This document shows positions 58,448-64,000 of a DNA stretch of 64,000 nucleotides, in pieces. Source of the stretch: Burkholderia sp. USMB20 (lineage in GTDB: Bacteria > Pseudomonadota > Gammaproteobacteria > Burkholderiales > Burkholderiaceae); assembly GCF_000949135.2 (NCBI RefSeq), contig NZ_JTAN02000021.1, positions 124,001-188,000 on the forward strand, read 5' to 3'. The notes under the pieces are model-generated. The model worked only from the letters and a program-made list of their open reading frames with translations. It ran no database searches and was not told the origin of the DNA. A program made the translations under genes and the position numbers. Position 1 is the first letter of the stretch, and the number at the start of each line of letters is the position of its first letter.

Positions 58448-59308
58448 TTACGCCGTCTTGTCGTGCTGCCAGTCGGCCTGCGGCGGCTGCATCCCGTGCT
58501 GGCCACGGTACGGCGCGACGGGCGGCTGCGACCAGCCTTCGAGCAGGCTCGGGTCGAGCCGGTATACCTCGACGCCAAGCGGCCGGCACACGTCGATCGG
58601 GTCGCGTGCGTCGGGGCCCCACATCGGCACCGACAGGTCGCCGCCCGGACACGTGGATATCGCGCACAGCACGTCGATTTCCGCGAAGAACTCGAGATAG
58701 TCGCCCGGCTGCGCGGGACAGGCCTTCATGAAGTACTTGTCGTCGTCGTTCAGGCCGGTGCACTGGAACACGTTGAGCACGTCGTGCACGTCGAATTCGG
58801 TCAGCCCGTACGGCGCGACCGCCCGCACGAGGTTCGAATGACAGTGGAAATGAAAATCCTCGCCGGTCAACAGCTTGTTCACGTACGGGTCGCAGCGCGT
58901 GCCGAGCAGGTCGTGCACGCGGCCGCCGTCGCCGTCGACGCCATAGCCGGCGAGCGTGTCGTCGGTGATCGTGACCAGCGGCCGCAGGTACGGCAGCGTC
59001 GACCAGAGCCGGTCGAACGTCGTCACGTGCGCGGCCTGCAGCTGACGTGTGCGCGACGCCCACATGCGCTCGCGCGGATTGTGCAGGTTCCAGATGTTGA
59101 AGTCGGCGACTTGCGGGCCTTCGAGCGTGACGATCCGGAACACGTGACCCGCCGGCACCGTCCACGCGAAGCCGCTGCGGATCGGCACGACGTGCGACGC
59201 GATCCGTTCGCGCGCGTCCTGGCGCTGGGCGATCGCGGAATAAAAGGCTTTGTCGACGTTCAGGACGGAACCTTTGGTGACCTGGTAGGCGGCGGGATAG
59301 TTCGACAT
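58448..59308 (-). CDS. DUF1989 urea-carboxylase-associated family protein
   Basis: This 286-residue cytoplasmic protein of the DUF1989 family has VVPIRSGFAWTVPAGHVFRI, the core with GPQVADFNIWN, an HFHCHSNLVRAV histidine cluster near 153-164 and a C-terminal DLSVPMWGPDARDPIDV region. Relatives include the two subunits of carboxyguanidine deiminase and proteins linked to urea carboxylase. No carboxylase gene is present here. Its own promoter carries the shared palindrome, so it is probably co-regulated with the importer, amidase and EctC-like protein in breakdown of a nitrogen compound. Confidence 0.85.
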   Translation of the reverse strand: MSNYPAAYQVTKGSVLNVDKAFYSAIAQRQDARERIASHVVPIRSGFAWTVPAGHVFRIVTLEGPQVADFNIWNLHNPRERMWASRTRQLQAAHVTTFDRLWSTLPYLRPLVTITDDTLAGYGVDGDGGRVHDLLGTRCDPYVNKLLTGEDFHFHCHSNLVRAVAPYGLTEFDVHDVLNVFQCTGLNDDDKYFMKACPAQPGDYLEFFAEIDVLCAISTCPGGDLSVPMWGPDARDPIDVCRPLGVEVYRLDPSLLEGWSQPPVAPYRGQHGMQPPQADWQHDKTA

Positions 59309-59768
59309 GACGCGGTGCTCTCGGGGAAATTTGCAGATTCGGAGATCCGGCTGGAATCCTTTGTGGTGGCCGGTCAGGCGTCAATTTTCATGCTGAATTG
59401 TTCAACAATTTATTGGCGCTGCGAGGAGTATAGGGGGAACGCCGGGAGGTGTGTCAATCGGTGGAAAGTACGGAGGGGCGCGGCGAGCCGCGGATGCGCG
59501 CAGGCAGGCGAGTGGCGCCGCAAAACAAAAAACGAAATATGGATCAAAACCGTGGCCGTGCCGGCCGCCGGACCGGCTCGCCATGATCGGCAAGCGGGGC
59601 GTGTAACGCGTTTCGAAACCTGACGCAATCCGCATTCAACCGCGCCCGCGCCAGGGGATTCCTGTCGCGTTGCGCAACAACAGGCACAATATGCGCTTCG
59701 CCGCGCACCGTTGTTCGACTTCGAGCAGCACGGCGCGTGTCGCCGCCGTCCGAACTTTCCCGGTTGTC
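59309..59768. other. divergent intergenic region, DUF1989 / Bcr exporter
   Basis: 460 bp with no convincing gene. It holds the palindrome at 59396-59410 and the promoters for both directions. A CAATT...AATTG dyad overlaps the left part of the palindrome. Confidence 0.45.
59396..59410. promoter_or_regulatory. 15-bp palindrome, GntR operator candidate (DUF1989 gene)
   Basis: AATTGTTCAACAATT is a perfect palindrome about a central C, 87 bases before the DUF1989 start codon. It is identical to the core of the site at 53247-53263. Two exact copies at such similar distances from two start codons in a GC-rich region are unlikely by chance. Confidence 0.75.
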
Positions 59769-61016
59769 ATGAACGCCTCGCTCACTCCCGCGCGCGAATC
59801 GAACTCCCCGCGCTTCCTGTTGTTCCTGATTTGCCTGTTCGCCTCCGCCGGCCAGCTCGCGATCGACATCTACGTGCCTGCGCTGCCCGACATGGCGCGT
59901 TCGTTCGCGACCACGCCGCAGGCGATCCAGTCGAGTGTCTCCGGCTACATGGCCGCTTATACGCTCGGCCAGCTGATCTTCGGTCCGGTTGCGGATGCAT
60001 ACGGGCGCAAGCGCGTGCTCGCGTTCGGGCTGGTCATCTACACGATCGGCTGCCTGCTGTCGCTCGGCGCGCCGAACCTGGAGACGTTCGTGCTGGCGCG
60101 CTGCCTGCAGGGCTTCGGGATCGCGACCACGAACCTGCTCGCGAAGGCGATCATCACCGACTCGTTCTCGGGCCAGGCGCTGATGCATGCGTTCACCTAT
60201 ATGTCGATCGCGTGGGGGCTCGCGCCGATCATCGCGCCGGTGATCGGCGCGCACCTGCAGGAATGGTTCGGCTGGCGCGCGTGCCTCGTGTTCCTGCTGG
60301 TGTATTCGCTGGTGATGTGGGCGCTGCTGTGGCGCTATCGCGAGACCTTGCCGAAGCCGGTCCATCTCGAGCCGCGCACGCTGATGGCGAACGCGGGCAA
60401 GGTGCTCGCGAGCCCGGTGTTCCAGAGCTGCTTCCTCGCGCAGGGGCTGTGCTACAGCATCCTGCTGGTGTTCAACATCGTCGGGCCGTTCATGGTGCAG
60501 ATCACGCTGCACAAGCCGCCGACCTTCTTCGGCTATCTCGCGCTCGGGATTGGGCTGATGTATTTCCTCGGCGGGCTGTCGAACCGGATTCACGGGCGCG
60601 GGCTGCCGAGCGCCGAGCAGCGGTTGCGCATCGGCGCACGCGTGATGGCGGGCGCGGCGGTCGCGATGCTGGTGCTGGCGCTGACCGTCGGGCTGCGCGT
60701 ATGGACGCTCGCGACGCCGGTGCTCGTGATGGGCTTCTGCGCGGGCGCGATGTATCCGACGCTGATGGCGAAGGGCAATTCGCTGTTTCCGCATATCGCG
60801 GGGCTGACGAGCGCGATCCTCGGGTGCGCGCTGCTGCTCGTGTCGTCCGCGATGATGGGGCTGGCCGGTTTCGTATCGATTCACGTGCTGACGCCGCTCG
60901 CGGTGTTCTTCGTCGCGCTGTCGTTCATCGTCGTGTGGATGGTGACGAAGCTGCTGCGCTACCTCACGCAGCAGCAGGCGGCGAGCGTGGCTTGCGGGAG
61001 CGGGGAAGCCGCGTAA
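59769..61016 (+). CDS. Bcr/CflA-family MFS drug exporter
   Basis: This 415-residue inner-membrane protein has twelve helices and the Bcr/CflA marks: a first helix with LFASAGQLAIDIYVPALPDM, motif A GPVADAYGRKRVLAFG, and IMAPVIGAHLQEWFGWRA-like IIAPVIGAHLQEWFGWRA after helix 4. It should export antibiotics (the family covers chloramphenicol, bicyclomycin and others) by proton antiport. The start at 59769 gives the normal short N-terminus. It appears monocistronic. Confidence 0.9.
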   Translation: MNASLTPARESNSPRFLLFLICLFASAGQLAIDIYVPALPDMARSFATTPQAIQSSVSGYMAAYTLGQLIFGPVADAYGRKRVLAFGLVIYTIGCLLSLGAPNLETFVLARCLQGFGIATTNLLAKAIITDSFSGQALMHAFTYMSIAWGLAPIIAPVIGAHLQEWFGWRACLVFLLVYSLVMWALLWRYRETLPKPVHLEPRTLMANAGKVLASPVFQSCFLAQGLCYSILLVFNIVGPFMVQITLHKPPTFFGYLALGIGLMYFLGGLSNRIHGRGLPSAEQRLRIGARVMAGAAVAMLVLALTVGLRVWTLATPVLVMGFCAGAMYPTLMAKGNSLFPHIAGLTSAILGCALLLVSSAMMGLAGFVSIHVLTPLAVFFVALSFIVVWMVTKLLRYLTQQQAASVACGSGEAA

Positions 61017-61053
61017 GCCGGGTCGACGGGGGCGGCAGCGGCACGCCCGCCGC

Positions 61054-61746
61054 TCACAGCGGGTGTGCCGCGCCCGCCTGCGCCAGCAGCGAAACCGCAA
61101 CCGGATCCGGCATCCCGTTCGAATCGATCGCGCCGGCCTTGGCCAGCGCGGCGAGGTCGCTGTCGACGCCCGGTTGGCCGACCACGAACGGCGTCGTCAG
61201 GAAGGCCGGCGTCGACAGCGTGACCGCATAGCGCTGCTGCAGATTCGTCACCACCGCCGATTGCGCGGCCTGCACCGTGTTCGGGCTGCCCATCACCTGC
61301 TGGAAGTGCGCATTCCCCTGGAAATTGCCGATCAGCCCGGCCGTGTTCGTGCCGAGCTGCGCGGCGAGATAGACGAGCATCAGCTCGGTCTCGGGCGTCG
61401 TGTTGAAGGTGCCGCCCGCGTAGGCGAGCGAATGCAGGCTCGTGCCGCTCGACGCGACGGTGATCACGCACGGCAGCACGGCGTTGACCGCCACGCGGTA
61501 GTTGCCGCCGCCGTCGGTCAGCGTCGTCGCCGAGCCTTGCGCGCAGCTGACCGTCACCGATGCGCTCGCGAGCGCGGAGCCCGTGGCGGCCGTGCCGGAC
61601 AGCGCGACGGTTTGCGTGTTGGCGTTGTTGAAGCAGACGTCGACGCCGAAGCAGGCGTCGCCGTTGCAGCCGGCAAGCGTCGCGAGGGCCGCGGCGCACA
61701 GCGTGCCCAGCGCGGGGCGGAGGAAGCGCGGATGGCGAAGGTTCAT
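61054..61746 (-). CDS. lipoprotein of unknown function
   Basis: This 230-residue protein has a lipoprotein signal (LGTLCAAALATLAGC) at its start. A Cys-rich first segment (DACFGVDVCFNNANTQ) leads into an Ig- or carboxypeptidase-regulatory-like beta domain (about 45-115, SASVTVSCAQGSATTLTDGG, then YRVAVNAVLPCVITVAS). The C-terminal half is helical with a LVYLAAQLGTNTAGLIGNF segment. I know similar Burkholderia proteins only as hypothetical. It lies downstream of pbpC on the same strand and may be co-transcribed with it. Confidence 0.78.
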   Translation of the reverse strand: MNLRHPRFLRPALGTLCAAALATLAGCNGDACFGVDVCFNNANTQTVALSGTAATGSALASASVTVSCAQGSATTLTDGGGNYRVAVNAVLPCVITVASSGTSLHSLAYAGGTFNTTPETELMLVYLAAQLGTNTAGLIGNFQGNAHFQQVMGSPNTVQAAQSAVVTNLQQRYAVTLSTPAFLTTPFVVGQPGVDSDLAALAKAGAIDSNGMPDPVAVSLLAQAGAAHPL

Positions 61747-61896
61747 GGTCGCGGGCGGATCGGAAGAGTGAGCGCGGCAGGGCAACCGGCGCGCGCCGAC
61801 GCTTCGGCGCGCTGTTCGTATTCTAGGTCTCCGATCGCGGGGTTGCTGGCCCGTTTGTTCGCCGCGGCCTGCGGCGTGCGGCATGGCCGGCGCCGG

Positions 61897-64000
61897 TTAC
61901 GGCTTGCGCGCGGCCGGTTTGGCGAACGCGCCGCGCACCTCGAAGCCGATCGCATCCGCCACGTTGCCGCGCGAGTCTACGAGTTCGAGCCGATGCCGCC
62001 CGGGCCACGGCATCCACGCGATGCGGTCGGCGTGGCCGATCACCTTGTCGTCGAGCCGCCACGCGAACCGTGCGGCATGCCCGGAAGATCGCTCGAACCA
62101 GATCCGCTGATTCTTCGGTGGAATGTCCGGATCGATCGCGAAGATCGTGCCGTCGGTCGGCGCACCGATCGTCAGCGGCGCGCGCGCGCCGTCCTTGCCC
62201 GGCGTGACGGGCGCGGCGAGCCGGATCGTGTCGAGCGCGGTGCCTGCGACGAACCACTCGTTGCGCGACGGCTCGACGTCGCGCTCGAACGTGATGCGGC
62301 GTGCTTCGACGCCGGCCGGCGGACGCGGCGCACGGCTCGGCAGGTCGCGGTGCAGGTAGCCGACGACGGCCGACCAAACCGGCGACGCGCCCGTGACCCC
62401 CGATACATCCCACATCGGCGAGCCGTCCGCATTGCCGACCCACACGCCGACCGTATAGCGCGACGTGAAGCCGACGGTCCAGTTGTCGCGCATGTCCTTG
62501 CTCGTGCCGGTCTTCACCGCCGAGAAGAAGCGCGTCGCGAGCGGATTGTCGAAGCCGAACGTGCGCACGCGCGCGTTGTTGTCGGCGAGGATGTCGGTGA
62601 CGACGAAGCTGGCCGCTTCGCTGAACACGCGCGTGCCGTTGTCCGCACGCCCCGCTGCCGATGCGCCGGCAGCGGGCGACGGTGCAGGCAGGTCGACGAC
62701 CTTGCGCGCGACGCCGCCGTTCGCGAGCGCGCGATACGCATTGGTCAGCGACAGCAGCGTGACGTCCGCGCTGCCGAGCGCGAGGCTGAAGCCGTAGTAG
62801 TCGCCTTCCTGCGCGAGCGGCAGGCCGAGCGCGGTCAGCGTGCGCGCGAAGCGATGCGGCGTGACGAGCACGAGCGTGCGCACGGCCGGCACGTTCAGCG
62901 AGCCGCCGAGCGCGCTGCGCACGCTCACCCAGCCCTTGAAATCCTTGTCGTAGTTCTGCGGAATGTAGAGGCCGCCGCCGGCCGCGAGGTTGATCGGCGC
63001 GTCGTCGAGCAGCGACGCGGCCGTCAGCCGCTTCTCGTCGATCGCCTGCGCATAGAGGAACGGCTTGAGTGTCGAGCCGGCCTGGCGCGGCGCGAGCACG
63101 GCGTCGACGTCGCGTGCGCTCGACAACGCGCCCGACGAACCGACCCACGCGCGAATCTCGCCGGTCGCGTTGTCGATCACGACGACTGCGCCGTCCTGCA
63201 CGTTGCGCCGGTGCGCGGGCGCGTTGAGCTCGGTCAGCGCGCGCGTGAGCGTGTCGCGCGCGAAGCGCTGCAGCGGCGCATCGAGCGTCGTGCGCACCTG
63301 CGCGCCGGCCGCGGGCCTGACCTCGGCCGCGATGCGGCGCGCGAAGTGCGGGGCGAGGGCGGCGCCGTCCGCCGTCAGGTCGTTACGCACGGCATTGGCC
63401 GGGCGCGCGATCACGAGCTGCACGTAGCCGTCGAGCGACGCGCAGGCCTGCTCCGCGTGCATGTCGCGCAGGATCCGGCACGCACGCTCGGCGACCTTCG
63501 CGCTCGCCGCGTTGGGCGCGCGCACCAGCGCTGCCGCGATCGCGGCTTCACGTGCGTCGAGGCCGGACGGCGCCTTGCTGAACAGCACCTGCGACAGCGC
63601 GGCGAGCCCGACCGTCTCGCCGCGGAACGGCACGAGATTCAGGTAGGCCTCGAGGATCTGGTCCTTGCGCCAGCCGCGTTCGAGCAGCAGCGCGTTCATC
63701 GCCTGCGTGGCCTTCTGCGGCAGCGAGCGCTGGCCCGAGCGGCGCGGTTCGTCATTGAGGAGCCCGGCGAGCTGCATCGTCACGGTCGACGCGCCGCGCG
63801 TGCGCTGGTTCCACAGGTTGCCCCATGCCGCACCGGCGATCCCGCGCCAGTCGACGCCGCTGTGTTCGTAGAAGCGCTTGTCCTCGGACACGACGATCGC
63901 CTCGCGGAACGCGGGCGACACGTCGGCGAGCGACACCCAGTCGCCGCGCCGTTCGGCGAGGTCGACGCGCGTGCGCTGCAGCGGCGTGCCGTCGCGCGCG
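61897..64000 (-). CDS. pbpC: penicillin-binding protein 1C, partial (N-terminus beyond right edge)
   Basis: The frame is open from the stop at 61897 to the right edge, about 700 residues. The start of the visible part (DGTPLQRTRVDLAERRGDWV) is the region just before the glycosyltransferase domain. That domain follows, with the SEDKRFYEHSGVDWRGIAGA motif. The transpeptidase domain has the Ser-x-x-Lys in AGSTLKPFLYAQ, and the KTG triad in AVKTGTSKDMRDNW. A C-terminal BiPBP_C beta domain completes the PBP1C layout. It is a periplasmic bifunctional peptidoglycan synthase. About 80 N-terminal residues with the membrane anchor are missing. Confidence 0.93.
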   Translation of the reverse strand, partial: ARDGTPLQRTRVDLAERRGDWVSLADVSPAFREAIVVSEDKRFYEHSGVDWRGIAGAAWGNLWNQRTRGASTVTMQLAGLLNDEPRRSGQRSLPQKATQAMNALLLERGWRKDQILEAYLNLVPFRGETVGLAALSQVLFSKAPSGLDAREAAIAAALVRAPNAASAKVAERACRILRDMHAEQACASLDGYVQLVIARPANAVRNDLTADGAALAPHFARRIAAEVRPAAGAQVRTTLDAPLQRFARDTLTRALTELNAPAHRRNVQDGAVVVIDNATGEIRAWVGSSGALSSARDVDAVLAPRQAGSTLKPFLYAQAIDEKRLTAASLLDDAPINLAAGGGLYIPQNYDKDFKGWVSVRSALGGSLNVPAVRTLVLVTPHRFARTLTALGLPLAQEGDYYGFSLALGSADVTLLSLTNAYRALANGGVARKVVDLPAPSPAAGASAAGRADNGTRVFSEAASFVVTDILADNNARVRTFGFDNPLATRFFSAVKTGTSKDMRDNWTVGFTSRYTVGVWVGNADGSPMWDVSGVTGASPVWSAVVGYLHRDLPSRAPRPPAGVEARRITFERDVEPSRNEWFVAGTALDTIRLAAPVTPGKDGARAPLTIGAPTDGTIFAIDPDIPPKNQRIWFERSSGHAARFAWRLDDKVIGHADRIAWMPWPGRHRLELVDSRGNVADAIGFEVRGAFAKPAARKP

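Overview
The window is very GC-rich, with strong G/C third positions. Its gene content (a class A beta-lactamase homologue close to PenA, GcvA-type LysR regulators, a VgrG/effector/PAAR island, MgtA, many ABC importers) points to a Burkholderia sensu stricto genome, most likely the B. cepacia complex. This rests on recognised protein families, not on a database search. About 56 intact or partial genes and one pseudogene are supported. No rRNA, tRNA, CRISPR array or insertion sequence was seen.

Layout. 1-5.4 kb: a LysR gene cut by the left edge, a 36-residue membrane peptide, a LysM/LytM lipoprotein, a PenA-like protein that has lost its catalytic residues and is followed by three 74-bp tandem repeats, a GcvA-type regulator, a lone fimbrial-like protein and a GlsB/YeaQ protein. 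5.5-12.4 kb: a complete ddp-type operon on the minus strand (RpiR regulator, D-Ala-D-Ala dipeptidase, binding protein, two permeases, two ATPases) with a candidate operator in front. 12.5-18.8 kb: a HipBA module with repeated half-sites, a glycosyltransferase-like gene, a methyltransferase, a second DdpA-like binding protein and two small exported proteins. 18.9-25 kb: a bestrophin and a YdeP-type molybdopterin oxidoreductase, divergent from a MocR regulator, then an MscS-type channel. 25.3-32.9 kb: a SulP transporter, a 14-unit 7-bp minisatellite, a LysR/LysE pair, a MarR-isochorismatase-MFS operon with a 28-bp palindromic operator, and the endopeptidase PbpG.

33.3-43.5 kb is a type VI secretion island of lower GC and different codon use: VgrG, a DUF4123 adaptor, a 953-residue MIX/VasX-like effector, a two-helix membrane immunity candidate, a decayed second copy of it, PAAR, and an isolated tssF on the other strand. 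44.3-51.6 kb: a LysR gene and a small winged-helix protein, an outer-membrane barrel, an MgtA Mg2+ ATPase behind a 52-codon proline-rich leader ORF with a hairpin at its stop codon, and a subtilase lipoprotein.

52-59.4 kb looks like one metabolic unit: two amino-acid-type binding proteins, a fused permease-ATPase, an amidase, a stand-alone ectoine-synthase-like protein, a GntR/FCD regulator and a DUF1989 protein. The same palindrome lies in front of both the transporter operon and the DUF1989 gene, so one regulator may control both arms. The window ends with a Bcr/CflA exporter, a lipoprotein and pbpC, which is cut by the right edge.

The best candidates for something undescribed are the 53.2-59.4 kb regulon, the mgtA leader, the inactive beta-lactamase paralogue, and the duplicated immunity gene with an orphan tssF.
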